Shown: positions 42,544 to 50,866 of the stretch, in pieces
Numbering within the stretch: the stretch's first letter is position 1
Layout: every line of letters begins with the position of its first letter
From: Actinomycetota bacterium
GTDB taxonomy: Bacteria; Actinomycetota; Acidimicrobiia; Acidimicrobiales; JAMDDE01
Assembly (NCBI GenBank): GCA_023489235.1
Contig: JAMDDE010000052.1
Location: 1 to 62,103 of the forward strand
Direction: 5' to 3'
DNA: 62,103 nt
Made by a program: the position numbers and the translations under genes
Notes under the pieces: generated by a model
Seen by the model: only the letters and a program-made list of their open reading frames with translations
Told to the model about the DNA's origin: nothing
Databases searched by the model: none

Positions 42544-43755
42544 TTAATCGGCTGGAGGCGTCAGTACTATGCAGCCATTGTGCCCACCGAATCCAAAGGA
42601 GTTCGACAGTACTGGACCTGGGTCCCACGCACGAGGTGCGCCGTATACGATGTCGAGGTGAATCTCAGGGTCAGGTTCTTCATATCCTGCTGTAGGCGGT
42701 ATGAGCCTCCTCTCGATGGTCATTGCTACAGCTACTGCCTCCAATGCTCCGGCTGCACCTAAAGCGTGGCCAGTAACTCCTTTTATGGAGGTGACCGGTG
42801 GTCCGGGAATGCCAAAAACCTTGTTGATAGCCTCGGCTTCTGCTAAGTCGTTCAAAGGAGTAGACGTACCGTGAGCATTGATGTGAGCGATATCGGAGGG
42901 AGTTAGCCCACTGGAGATAAGGGCAAGTTCCATGCAGCGGGCAGCCCCAGCTCCTCCTGGAGCTGGGGCTGTTATATGGTAGGCATCAGAGGTACTGGCA
43001 GAACCTACGAGTTCGCCGTATATGTGGGCATCTCTTGCTAGGGCATGTTCGAGGCTTTCGAGCAGTATGGCCGCTCCTCCTTCGGCAGGGACGAACCCAT
43101 CCCTGCGGATGTCGAATGGTCTCGCTATGCCTGTGGTCGATATGGCAGTCATATTAGTGAAGGCAGCAATTGACACTGCAGTGAGTACTGCTTCGGCTCC
43201 TCCGGTTATCACCACGTCGCAGCGCCCGCTCTTGATCAAACTGGCACCTGCAGCTACTGCATGTGTTCCAGCGGCGCAGGCAGTAGTAATTGTTTCCGAG
43301 GGACCATGCCACCCAAAGCGCATGGATATGTTGGCAGCAGCAGAATTGGGCATGGTCATGGGTATGAGGAACGGTGATATGCGCTTAGCACCAGCTTCTG
43401 GCCCACGCTCTGCATACATCAGGGTCTGGTTCTCGAGTGACTCCAGTCCACCCATACCGGTTCCGAAGCTTACCCCAGCCCTGTCGGGATCTACCTTGAG
43501 AGGACCAGCATCGTCGAGAGCCATTTGAGCCGAGGCTACAGCGAATTGTGCAAAGCGATCTACCCTGCGAACTTCCTTTGGCCCAAACCACTGGCTTGGA
43601 TCGAAATCGTTCACGCGGCGCGGTCCACTGGGTGCTGGGGAGCACAAGCCATCAAAGAAGGCATCCTTGCCAATCCCGCAAGTAGCTACTACCCCTAAGC
43701 CAGTAATGACCACGCGGGTCGATTGTGAGTTTGTATCTCCTGCGGCAGGCACCAT
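42544..43755 (-). CDS. fabF: 3-oxoacyl-[acyl-carrier-protein] synthase II
   Basis: 403 residues of a thiolase-fold elongating condensing enzyme. The active-site Cys160 is in TTACAAGTHA, the two catalytic histidines in NAHGTSTPLND and VTGHALGAAGA. It extends acyl-ACP by two carbons with malonyl-ACP. The start overlaps the acpP stop as TGATG, so the two are coupled. The order fabD-fabH-fabG-acpP-fabF is the usual fatty-acid operon. Confidence 0.96.
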   Translation of the reverse strand: MVPAAGDTNSQSTRVVITGLGVVATCGIGKDAFFDGLCSPAPSGPRRVNDFDPSQWFGPKEVRRVDRFAQFAVASAQMALDDAGPLKVDPDRAGVSFGTGMGGLESLENQTLMYAERGPEAGAKRISPFLIPMTMPNSAAANISMRFGWHGPSETITTACAAGTHAVAAGASLIKSGRCDVVITGGAEAVLTAVSIAAFTNMTAISTTGIARPFDIRRDGFVPAEGGAAILLESLEHALARDAHIYGELVGSASTSDAYHITAPAPGGAGAARCMELALISSGLTPSDIAHINAHGTSTPLNDLAEAEAINKVFGIPGPPVTSIKGVTGHALGAAGALEAVAVAMTIERRLIPPTAGYEEPDPEIHLDIVYGAPRAWDPGPVLSNSFGFGGHNGCIVLTPPAD

Positions 43756-44006
43756 CAGAGCTTTGACGAGATGAGCTCGAATGCTTGGCCTACTGTTTCT
43801 ATGCCTTCCAATTCTGCCTCTTCAACGGTGATGTCAAAAGCCTCTTCCAGAGCCATTATCAACTCCACAAGATCCAGACTATCTGCATCCAAATCATCTC
43901 CGAATCTTGCTTCGAGAGTGATTTGCTCGGGAGATACCTGGAGTACCTCTACAGCACAGCTTCTGAATTTCTCGAATGTAGGATCTGAGGTCAGATCTTC
44001 ACTCAC
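43755..44006 (-). CDS. acpP: Acyl carrier protein
   Basis: 83 residues from GTG 44006; a longer frame starts at ATG 44024 but its AAGGAGGAG codons serve as the ribosome-binding site for the GTG. The phosphopantetheine serine is in the motif DADSLDLVELI, followed by acidic helix 3. It carries intermediates for the flanking fab enzymes. The gap of about 200 bp to fabG holds a hairpin, so acpP may be expressed partly on its own. Confidence 0.95.
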   Translation of the reverse strand: MSEDLTSDPTFEKFRSCAVEVLQVSPEQITLEARFGDDLDADSLDLVELIMALEEAFDITVEEAELEGIETVGQAFELISSKL

Positions 44007-44083
44007 CCGTCTCTCCTCCTTCATAGTGATACTACGTTACCGCTATTATGACGTTGTTCTTACCCGTCAAGCTACAGAGCTTC

Positions 44084-44111
44084 ATGGAGTAGCCCATTCT
44101 AGCTACTCCAT
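44084..44111 (-). terminator. 10-bp perfect hairpin between fabG and acpP
   Basis: ATGGAGTAGC (44084-44093) and GCTACTCCAT (44102-44111) surround an eight-base loop. On the transcribed strand no T-tract follows, so it is more likely a stability or attenuation element that lets acpP be expressed at a different level from fabG. Confidence 0.5.
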
Positions 44112-44206
44112 ATCGACCTGATTACAACAGTGTTATCTCATGTCCTTGATCGAATATGTTCAAGCAAAGTCAACCTTGATAAACACTCCGCCAGTCGAAG
44201 TCTTCA

Positions 44207-44983
44207 TCATATGCCCATTCCAAGTCCACCGTCCACAACTAGCACAGCTCCAGTTACATAAGATGCCTCGACTGAAGTCAGGAAGGCAATAGCTGAAGCC
44301 ACCTCCGTAGGAGTAGCTGGTCTCCCCAAGGGAACCTGGGAGATCAACTGTTCCAAGCGCTGTTCTCCCACAGCATGGAGCATATCTGTATCAACTATTC
44401 CAGGTGAAACAACATTCACGGTTATTCCTCTGCTGGCTACTTCCCTAGCTAGTGATCTGGCTAGACCAGTCAGTGCGGCCTTGGATGCAGCATAGTTGGT
44501 TTGACCTGGTGAACCAGTGAAAGCCGATTGGGAGCTTACGAAGACAATCCTTCCATCATGAGCACGGATCATTGGTCCCAGTGCTCTTTTTGCCACTCTG
44601 AAAGCAGATCGTAAGTTGACGTCCAGCACCTCCTCTATCGCCTGTTCGCTCATGCGTAACAAGAGACTGTCTTTGGTTATGCCAGCATTGGAGACCAGTA
44701 TGTTCACCGGTCCCCATAGCTTTTCTATAGAGTTGAAGGCTTCTTCGATGTTGGAAGGATCGGTGATGTCGCATTGAATAGGCAGAAAGTTGTCTTTTTT
44801 GTCAGCAAGCTCAGGTGGTGGAGGGACTCTCTTGTATAGCGCTGCCACTCGATTGCCGCGGCTCAACAAAGAATGGACAGTGGCTAGTCCAATTCCTCGT
44901 GATCCACCTGTTACCAAAGCCACCCGCCTGTCGACTTGCCCCGGGGAGGGAGAGCCATGTAACTCGTTGTTCAACGACCCCAC
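44207..44983 (-). CDS. fabG: 3-oxoacyl-[acyl-carrier-protein] reductase
   Basis: 258 residues of the SDR family: TGGSRGIGLAT cofactor loop, SNAGI, catalytic Ser in VSSQSAFTG and YAASK. It reduces 3-oxoacyl-ACP with NADPH. It is placed between fabH and acpP and its start overlaps fabH by 13 bases. The first 15 residues are Gly/Ser/Pro-rich and less conserved. Confidence 0.94.
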   Translation of the reverse strand: MGSLNNELHGSPSPGQVDRRVALVTGGSRGIGLATVHSLLSRGNRVAALYKRVPPPPELADKKDNFLPIQCDITDPSNIEEAFNSIEKLWGPVNILVSNAGITKDSLLLRMSEQAIEEVLDVNLRSAFRVAKRALGPMIRAHDGRIVFVSSQSAFTGSPGQTNYAASKAALTGLARSLAREVASRGITVNVVSPGIVDTDMLHAVGEQRLEQLISQVPLGRPATPTEVASAIAFLTSVEASYVTGAVLVVDGGLGMGI

Positions 44984-45945
44984 CTTATGACAGCACTAGC
45001 CCAAGTCATCCCTGCTCCGAATCCAGTAAGTAAGATTATATCTCCGTCAGCAATTCTTCCGGCGTCTATAGCATCGACAAGAGCCAACGGAATAGAGGCT
45101 GAAGAGGTATTTCCATTGTGGTCTATGGATACAGCAACACGCTCCATGGGAATATTCAATCTAGCTGCAGCTGCCTCGATGATACGTAGGTTGGCTTGGT
45201 GGGGGACCACCAATGATATGTCATCGGTAGTCAAGGAGGCTCTTTCCAGAGCTGAACGAGCCGACCCTACCATAGCCTGTACCGCTTTACGGAATACATC
45301 TCTGCCTTGCATTTTTATATATCCACCTAGTTCGGCATACAAGAGGTCGTGGAGGGAGCCGTCTATACCGATATCCCAGCCGAGGAAGTTGTCGCTGTCC
45401 TCACGCCTTTCCAATATGAGCGCACCGGCTCCATCAGCAAATAGCACAGCTGTGCTCCTGTCCATTTTGTCGGTGATGCGAGAGAGCACGTCTGCTCCGA
45501 TCAACAACACCCTCGAGCACCCCGTCGCTATTGCTCCACGGGCAACTGTTAGCCCATATACGAATCCGGAACAAGCTGCATTGATGTCGAAGGCAGCTCC
45601 GGAAAGCCCTAAGGCACTGTGAACTACTGCTGAAGTTGCAGGAACTGATTCATCTGGTGTAGTAGTAGCCAGGACGAGCAGATCTATGTCCGAGGGAACA
45701 ATACCTGAGTTGACAATAGCCATTTTTCCTGCTTGCGTAGCAAGCTCTGCTACTGTACCACCAATCCGGCGCTCCTTTATTCCTGTGCGCTCAGTTATCC
45801 ACTCGTCGGAGGTATCCAGGTATGCTTCAAGATCTTTATTGGTAACTACTACTGGCGGCAGGGCCGTACCCCACCCGACTACAGCTGCTCCAGGTAACAC
45901 TCTGTATGGCTCCTTTTCGTTATGGAGCCAATGGCTCCGTAGCAA
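44971..45945 (-). CDS. fabH: 3-oxoacyl-[acyl-carrier-protein] synthase III
   Basis: 324 residues. The Cys-His-Asn triad of FabH is visible in NAACSGFVYGL, VPHQANLRI and IDHNGNTSSAS. It starts fatty-acid synthesis by condensing acetyl-CoA (or branched acyl-CoA) with malonyl-ACP. It follows fabD by 67 bp. The first 18 residues (LRSHWLHNEKEP) are outside the family fold, so the start may be further in. Confidence 0.95.
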   Translation of the reverse strand: MLRSHWLHNEKEPYRVLPGAAVVGWGTALPPVVVTNKDLEAYLDTSDEWITERTGIKERRIGGTVAELATQAGKMAIVNSGIVPSDIDLLVLATTTPDESVPATSAVVHSALGLSGAAFDINAACSGFVYGLTVARGAIATGCSRVLLIGADVLSRITDKMDRSTAVLFADGAGALILERREDSDNFLGWDIGIDGSLHDLLYAELGGYIKMQGRDVFRKAVQAMVGSARSALERASLTTDDISLVVPHQANLRIIEAAAARLNIPMERVAVSIDHNGNTSSASIPLALVDAIDAGRIADGDIILLTGFGAGMTWASAVIRWGR

Positions 45946-46012
45946 TCCCCTCTAGGATGCTTTACTCCGATACGACTGTTGAATAGCATTGGTCCGGTCT
46001 TGCCAGTACCCT

Positions 46013-47245
46013 TCACTCCACTCGCAACCAGGCGACAGGTTGACCTTCGGTCAGACGTTCGCCCGGAATGGCAAGTATTCCAATCAATTCGCCAGCAAAT
46101 GGAGAGCATATCTCAACTCCACTTGCCCAACCGATCACATCCCCTACATTCACTTGAGGACCTCTCTGGAAAGAATCTGCACTGTTTGGATCACGTGCTC
46201 TCTCCAGAGGATGTGGAACATCGAGCTGAGCTGGTTCGAATAGTCCGGCTGCCGGACTTATCACCAACCGCTCAGTAATATAGAGGTGCTCACCGTGTCC
46301 AGCTAGGTGAAAAGGGACCGATGACGACCCCTCAGTTGTCGCTGCAATTAATTTCTCTAGGTCATCGGGAGTGGCTACCGACACCCCTTTGCCGCCAGGA
46401 ACTATACGACGCGCAAGGCCCGTTAGTACTCCTCCAGGCCCTAGCTCAGCAAAGACTTTGATGCCCGATTCATACATAACCTGCACCGTCTGGCTCCAAC
46501 GAACCGGACTGCATAGTTGAGCGGAGAGCAGGCCAGGCCATGACTCAGGGTCCTGGTGAGGTCGAGCATCTACATTGGCAATGACAGGTACCTCAGGGGG
46601 ACGGAAGGTAATCTCTGACAAAGCTTTGCGCAGTCGTGGTCTTGCCGATTGCATTAAAGGTGTATGAAAGGCACCACCGACCGGTATACGCATGGCTTTT
46701 TTCGCCCCCAGTTCCTTGGCGATGGCAATTGCGCGTTCTAGAGCCTCTTCGGTGCCTGCAAGTATCACTTGACCAGGAGAGTTGTAATTGGCCACCCATA
46801 CGTCTCCCTCGGCACGTTGGCAGGCAGCTTCGGCATCGTCATCGCTCAGGCCCACCAATGCCACCATTGTGCCTGGCGTAGTCTCTGAGGCTATCCGCAT
46901 AGCTTCGCCTCGTTCGGCGACAAGTCGCACTCCTTCTTCGAAGGACAAAGCACCTGCGGCAACTAAGGCTGTATATTCGCCTAAGCTGTGACCAGCACAG
47001 TAGGTTGGCGACAGACCTAAACGCTCCACCGCGTCCAGAATGACCAAGCTGGATGTAAAGGTAGCAATTTGGGCATTGGAGGTATGCTTGAGTTCATCGG
47101 CATCAGCTTCGATCAAAAGATAGGTCAAGTCTATGCCGGTTAACTCTGAGCCTTCCCTGACCAGCTCCCATGACGGGTGGTCTATCCAGCTCCTCCCCAT
47201 TCCTGGACGTTGCGAACCTTGCCCTGGGAACGTGAAAGCAAGCAC
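46013..47245 (-). CDS. fabD: Malonyl-CoA:ACP transacylase with C-terminal biotinyl/lipoyl-like domain
   Basis: 410 residues, about 100 longer than ordinary FabD. Residues 1-300 are the transacylase: FPGQGSQRPGM, nucleophile Ser87 in CAGHSLGEY and His194 in GGAFHTPLM. After residue about 305 a segment reads ITERLVISPAAGLFEP, VNVGDVIGWA, CSPFAGELIGILAIPGERL and EGQPVAWLRVE, which follows the beta-sandwich pattern of biotinyl/lipoyl carriers. The usual MKM/Lys attachment hairpin is replaced by SGVEICS, so it is probably not biotinylated. A docking role toward acetyl-CoA carboxylase or ACP is speculative. It is the first gene of the fab operon. Confidence 0.92.
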   Translation of the reverse strand: MLAFTFPGQGSQRPGMGRSWIDHPSWELVREGSELTGIDLTYLLIEADADELKHTSNAQIATFTSSLVILDAVERLGLSPTYCAGHSLGEYTALVAAGALSFEEGVRLVAERGEAMRIASETTPGTMVALVGLSDDDAEAACQRAEGDVWVANYNSPGQVILAGTEEALERAIAIAKELGAKKAMRIPVGGAFHTPLMQSARPRLRKALSEITFRPPEVPVIANVDARPHQDPESWPGLLSAQLCSPVRWSQTVQVMYESGIKVFAELGPGGVLTGLARRIVPGGKGVSVATPDDLEKLIAATTEGSSSVPFHLAGHGEHLYITERLVISPAAGLFEPAQLDVPHPLERARDPNSADSFQRGPQVNVGDVIGWASGVEICSPFAGELIGILAIPGERLTEGQPVAWLRVE

Positions 47246-47315
47246 TTACCCTCCTCATGATAGCTACTTATAATAAGACTGCCTTGATGCAGTAATGGTT
47301 TCATCGGACGAAAAG

Positions 47316-47359
47316 TTGAAAGCCCACTGGCCTATATATTGCTGCCAGTGGGCTTTCAA
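47316..47359 (-). terminator. 16-bp perfect hairpin downstream of groES
   Basis: TTGAAAGCCCACTGGC (47316-47331) and its exact complement (47344-47359) flank a 12-base loop. On the minus strand, in the direction of groES transcription, CTTTTCG follows the stem, as in an intrinsic terminator. It also separates groES from the promoter of fabD. Confidence 0.8.
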
Positions 47360-47403
47360 GCAATTCTCTCTTCTCTTCAGTTTTCGTAGATCTTTCCTTG
47401 GTC

Positions 47404-47682
47404 TCAGACGCTACGCAATACGGCGAGGAGATCACTCCCCTCCAGGATCAAGTAATCCTCTCCGCTCAACCTAAGTTCAGTCCCCGAATACTTGGGATAC
47501 AAGACCTTGTCTCCAATGGAGACCTTGATCTCCTCGGTGTCATCGCCGATAGCAACTACCTCACCCCTTTGGGGCTTGTCCTTGGCGGTGTCCGGTATGA
47601 CCAGTCCGCTAGGGGTAGTGCTCTCTTCTGGCAATACCTTGACTAGTACTCGACTTCCAAGCGGCTGGACTTCCTCTGCCAT
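47404..47682 (-). CDS. groES: Co-chaperonin GroES
   Basis: 92 residues, normal GroES. VQPLGSRVLVKVLPEE, mobile loop TTPSGLVIPD, RGEVVAIGD, the VSIGDKVLYPKYSG stretch and EDYLILEGSDLLAV are all canonical. It caps GroEL. No groEL follows; a strong terminator does. I looked upstream for a CIRCE element and did not find one. A second, divergent GroES-like gene lies in the his cluster. Confidence 0.95.
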   Translation of the reverse strand: MAEEVQPLGSRVLVKVLPEESTTPSGLVIPDTAKDKPQRGEVVAIGDDTEEIKVSIGDKVLYPKYSGTELRLSGEDYLILEGSDLLAVLRSV

Positions 47683-47913
47683 ATTCTTCCTTCTCCTTTG
47701 CAGATATCACTAGATGACGTGCAACAAGTTGATCATGTAGGTTATTACGAGAGCGTACAGCATTGCTACAGTAACTGCTATTTGCGGTTGCTGCCTGCCT
47801 ATGCAAGTACGCTCGTTAGTTGTCAAGGATAGCAAGTTGAACACCTACCACGAGTTGAAGGTCTCGTTCAAAAGGTCTCGTGGACAACTTGGCTCATGAT
47901 GGAATGGCTACAT

Positions 47914-48195
47914 CTAGCTAGCAGCCAGTCCTAGCAATCTGTCTATGACGGGCTTGTCGAATCCTACGATTGGTCTACCGTCTATCTCGATTACCGGCAC
48001 ACCCATTTGACCGGATCTGCGAACAAGATCCCTAGCTGCACTAGGATCCCTGGATACATCGATCTCACGAAAGGGTACGTGCTGTTCACGTAGGTATGCC
48101 TTTGCCTTGCGGCACCATGGGCAGCTTGGTGTAGTGAACACCAAGACACGGTGACGACGCTCATTTTTGGATGATGAGGTTGTTTTAGTTGTCAT
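47914..48195 (-). CDS. Glutaredoxin-like protein with CPWC active site
   Basis: 93 residues. After a Ser/Lys-rich start, VLVFTTPSCPWCRKAKAYL contains the thioredoxin-fold active site, followed by the cis-proline motif GVPVIEIDG and VGFDKPVIDRLL. It resembles glutaredoxin/NrdH and mycoredoxin-type proteins. With mycothiol in the cell a mycoredoxin role is possible, but mycoredoxins usually have CGYC/CPWC variants, so I do not decide. It is 47 bp downstream of the ArsR gene, probably one operon. Confidence 0.88.
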   Translation of the reverse strand: MTTKTTSSSKNERRHRVLVFTTPSCPWCRKAKAYLREQHVPFREIDVSRDPSAARDLVRRSGQMGVPVIEIDGRPIVGFDKPVIDRLLGLAAS

Positions 48196-48242
48196 ATGTA
48201 ATACTATCCTCCCTGTTAATCTAGCCTTTGTTTATTTGCCAT

Positions 48243-48632
48243 CTAAATGTTTGATAAATCTCTGGCAAGTCGCGTTACGATAGTATGTACCAGTCGACAA
48301 GCCTCGGCTATCAGCGGCTCACTCAAGGTATAGCGAACGGTAGTTGCATCTTTCCTACTAGTTACCAATCCGGCATGTCGGAGTACGCTTAGGTGCTGAC
48401 TAGCATTTGGCAAACTAATGCCCAATACGGAAGCAAGCTCCCCAACCGATAGCTCTTGATCAGCCAATACGTGAATCATCACTATACGCTTTGGATCCGT
48501 GAGAACTTTGCAGAGGTCTGCATGTTTCTTGTAGGCCTCGAAGTTCTTGTTAAAACTCGCTTGATCAACTTCCGTGTCGATGGATGGGGTAGTAGCCTTC
48601 GACACCCTGATGTCCAGTTCGCTTTTCAGCAC
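48243..48632 (-). CDS. ArsR/SmtB-family transcriptional regulator
   Basis: 129 residues. The winged helix-turn-helix is at about 40-110: VLTDPKRIVMIHVL, LSVGELASVLGISLPNASQHL with the recognition helix, then the wing SRKDATTVRYTL. The metal-binding ELCVCDL motif of ArsR is absent, and only one Cys lies before the HTH, so it may sense redox or another signal. The co-transcribed glutaredoxin-like gene is a natural target. A dyad of 8-bp arms stands 33 bp upstream of the start. Confidence 0.9.
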   Translation of the reverse strand: MLKSELDIRVSKATTPSIDTEVDQASFNKNFEAYKKHADLCKVLTDPKRIVMIHVLADQELSVGELASVLGISLPNASQHLSVLRHAGLVTSRKDATTVRYTLSEPLIAEACRLVHTIVTRLARDLSNI

Positions 48633-48664
48633 AAGACTAGTATATCGGTATTCTGTTTATTGCG

Positions 48665-48691
48665 CAACTAGCAGTATATGTAAGCTAGTTG
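48665..48691. promoter_or_regulatory. 8-bp inverted repeat upstream of the ArsR gene
   Basis: CAACTAGC (48665-48672) and GCTAGTTG (48684-48691) are perfect inverted repeats with an 11-base AT-rich centre. The position upstream of an ArsR-family gene suits an autoregulatory operator. Confidence 0.5.
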
Positions 48692-48861
48692 GATGTCAAT
48701 GAGTTGGTTCACTAGGGAGTGGATAACTCGAAGTCACTTCATCTGGGAGTAACCTCGCTTGATATCACCGACAGTCCTTGTCGTCACCCTGCGCTCCCAG
48801 CTGAGCAGCTCGCTCGGTGGTTACCTTGGCGTGATCAGTTCGTAGACAGCAAAGCAAAACG

Positions 48862-48945
48862 TGCCCGGAGCGGGAGTCGAACCCGCACGTCCGCAAGGAC
48901 AGAGGCTTTTGAGGCCCCCGCGTTTACCAATTACGCCATCCGGGC
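48862..48945 (-). tRNA. tRNA-Leu (anticodon CAA)
   Basis: The minus strand folds as a class II tRNA of 84 nt: acceptor GCCCGGA/TCCGGGC with discriminator A, anticodon loop CTCAAAA giving CAA for leucine codon UUG, a long variable arm (TGTCCTTGCGGACGT) and T-loop GTTCGACTC. The CCA end is not encoded. Confidence 0.95.
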
Positions 48946-49095
48946 TTGGTTGCGTAAACTAGCACTGTCCAAACCAGCATAGTATGACCAGAAACTGTGC
49001 CCCGCAAGCCCCTGGCTTCAGCCATAGGGATAAGGGGCATTATAGCTGATGTGAAAAGCAATACACGAGATGAAAGTAGCAATAGGATATTACTA

Positions 49096-49188
49096 ATGCC
49101 AGTGTCGAATTATAGGTCTAGCCACAACGTGGTCTATTCCTCGAAATACCATCTAGTGTGGTGTCCTAAATACCGGCGCAAGGTATGA
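49096..49188 (+). pseudogene. N-terminal remnant of an IS200/IS605-type Y1 transposase (TnpA)
   Basis: A frame starting at ATG 49096 begins SNYRSSHNVVYSSKYHLVWC and PKYRRKV, the typical opening of IS200/IS605 TnpA, then stops at TGA after 30 residues. Full-length enzymes have about 130-150 residues and a catalytic Tyr near the end, which are absent here. The following 180 bp to menC show no continuation in any frame that I recognise, and no end hairpins were found. It is a dead insertion trace in the 429-bp gap between tRNA-Leu and menC. Confidence 0.8.
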
Positions 49189-49374
49189 TAGCTCCTCCTT
49201 GAGCTCTACAGTGGAAGCAGAGCAGGTGGAGTGGTGATCTTCATGGTTTCGGACTTGATTAGGAAACGACTACTTGGTCGCAAGACAACCATGCAACAAC
49301 ATAATCGTGCAAGAACATAGTATGGCAGTATTAGCAACCGTGGAAACAAGTACCTGGTCAGTGAGTTCACTTGA

Positions 49375-50511
49375 ATGATACCGTTCAGTTGGATTGATGG
49401 CGTCGAACTAATAAAAGTACTGCTTCGTCATAGGCGCACTGTGCATACTGGAGCAGGGGATTACGAGGTTCGACCCGTTGTCTTCGTGCACTTGCTCGGT
49501 AGTGACGGAGAAGGATGGGGTGAGTGCGTCGCACTAGCACGTCCGACCTATACCGAAGAGTATGCAGATGGCGCACTGGCAGTCCTCGAAGGGGTCCTGG
49601 TTCCAATGCTCATGGAGTGTTGGTCGGCAAGAGGGTACTTGACCGCCACTCAAGTTGGAGAATGCTTGCACCGGATACGGGGGCATCCAATGTCCAAGAT
49701 GGCCTTGGAAATGGCTGTCTTGGACATTGAGCTGAAAACAGCCAAGCTTTCTCTAGCAGATCGCTTGGGAGGAACAAGAAAGAGGGTAGAGGTTGGTGCA
49801 GTTGTAGGGATCAATACAGATGAAAAGGGACTACTGTCCGAGGTTGCCGTTCTGGTAGAGAAGGGATACAGGCGGGTCAAGATGAAGATTATGCCTGGTT
49901 TCGATGTTTGTCCTACAAGGAAGGTGCGTGAGGAGTTTCCCGACCTCCAGCTCCAGGTGGATGCCAATGGCAGCTATACTACCTCTCAGATTCCAGAGCT
50001 GATTGCACTGGACACACTATCTTTGTCTCTCTTGGAACAACCATTCGCTGATGATGACCTCCTGTCTCATGCAGAACTGCGCAAGGTCATGTCAACCCCT
50101 ATCTGTTTGGATGAGTCGATACGCTCTGTAAATGATGTGCATTTGGCTATTGCACTGGGAGCTTGTGACTCATTGTGCGTCAAGCCAGGTAGGGTAGGCG
50201 GCTACCTGAGTGCTGTGGCAATTCATGATGTGTGTGTTGGGGCGGGAATGCCAGTGTGGTGTGGTGGCATGTACGAAACTGCGGTAGCCAGGTCAGCCAA
50301 TGTGTCCTTAGCATCATTACCAGGATTTTCGCTGCCTAGCGATTTGGAGGCTCCCTCGGATTACTTGGAAGTTGATGTAGCAGAGATGCTGGAGGTACGG
50401 TATGGAGAGATTGATGTACCAACGAGCTATGGTCTCCCCGTGTGGCCCGATGAAGATATTTTGATGCAAGTTGCAACTGAGCGTCGGTGGATCCCAGTGA
50501 AGAAGCAGTAA
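49375..50511 (+). CDS. menC: o-Succinylbenzoate synthase (enolase superfamily)
   Basis: 378 residues. The enolase-superfamily barrel residues are visible: the KMKIMPG KxK pair, metal ligands Asp in VDANGSY, Glu in LLEQPF, Asp in CLDESIR, and catalytic Lys in VKPGRVGG. The N-terminal capping domain has the GEGWGECVAL segment seen in MenC type 2. It dehydrates SHCHC to o-succinylbenzoate in menaquinone synthesis. N-acylamino acid racemase activity is a known side function of the family. It is alone here, apart from menF/menG at 21-23 kb. Confidence 0.88.
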   Translation: MIPFSWIDGVELIKVLLRHRRTVHTGAGDYEVRPVVFVHLLGSDGEGWGECVALARPTYTEEYADGALAVLEGVLVPMLMECWSARGYLTATQVGECLHRIRGHPMSKMALEMAVLDIELKTAKLSLADRLGGTRKRVEVGAVVGINTDEKGLLSEVAVLVEKGYRRVKMKIMPGFDVCPTRKVREEFPDLQLQVDANGSYTTSQIPELIALDTLSLSLLEQPFADDDLLSHAELRKVMSTPICLDESIRSVNDVHLAIALGACDSLCVKPGRVGGYLSAVAIHDVCVGAGMPVWCGGMYETAVARSANVSLASLPGFSLPSDLEAPSDYLEVDVAEMLEVRYGEIDVPTSYGLPVWPDEDILMQVATERRWIPVKKQ

Positions 50512-50521
50512 GATTGAGTTG

Positions 50522-50815
50522 ATGCAACGAGCCTGGCTAGAACGACGTTTGAGGGATCTCCAGCACAGGTTAGACAAAGCGCGAGAAGAGCTCAAAATTA
50601 TGGATGAGCAGCTAGCAGCTATATCTGAGGATGCCTCCGAGGCTCGCATAAGAGCATTGGTGTCGGAGACCCCGATGGCCAATCGTGAGTATGTAGAAGC
50701 TAAGCGGCATGCAGATGCAGCTGAGCGCAGTAGATCAGCGTTGCTGGCAACAATAAATGACTTGATGGCCAAAAGAGACGAGTTGCTGGAACGACTTGTA
50801 GTCGAATCAAAATAG
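50522..50815 (+). CDS. Small coiled-coil protein of unknown function
   Basis: 97 residues, almost entirely charged alpha-helix with heptad-like spacing: ERRLRDLQHRLDKAREEL, then a short break, then AKRHADAAERSRSALLATI and AKRDELLERLVV. No membrane segment or catalytic motif. ATG 50522 is used; TTG 50519 is directly before it. It sits 10 bp after menC and 51 bp before the ANTAR regulator, so it may be co-transcribed with that regulator. Confidence 0.7.
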   Translation: MQRAWLERRLRDLQHRLDKAREELKIMDEQLAAISEDASEARIRALVSETPMANREYVEAKRHADAAERSRSALLATINDLMAKRDELLERLVVESK

Positions 50816-50866
50816 ATCCGCTTTTTTGGCGATCGAATGGTAATGTAACTTGGTTTATTTGCAGTA

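Noticed and set aside
47683-47913. CIRCE element (TTAGCACTC-N9-GAGTGCTAA) upstream of groES
   Set aside because: Looked for and not found; only a loose GAGAGCGTAC / GTACGCTC pair about 60 bp apart is present.
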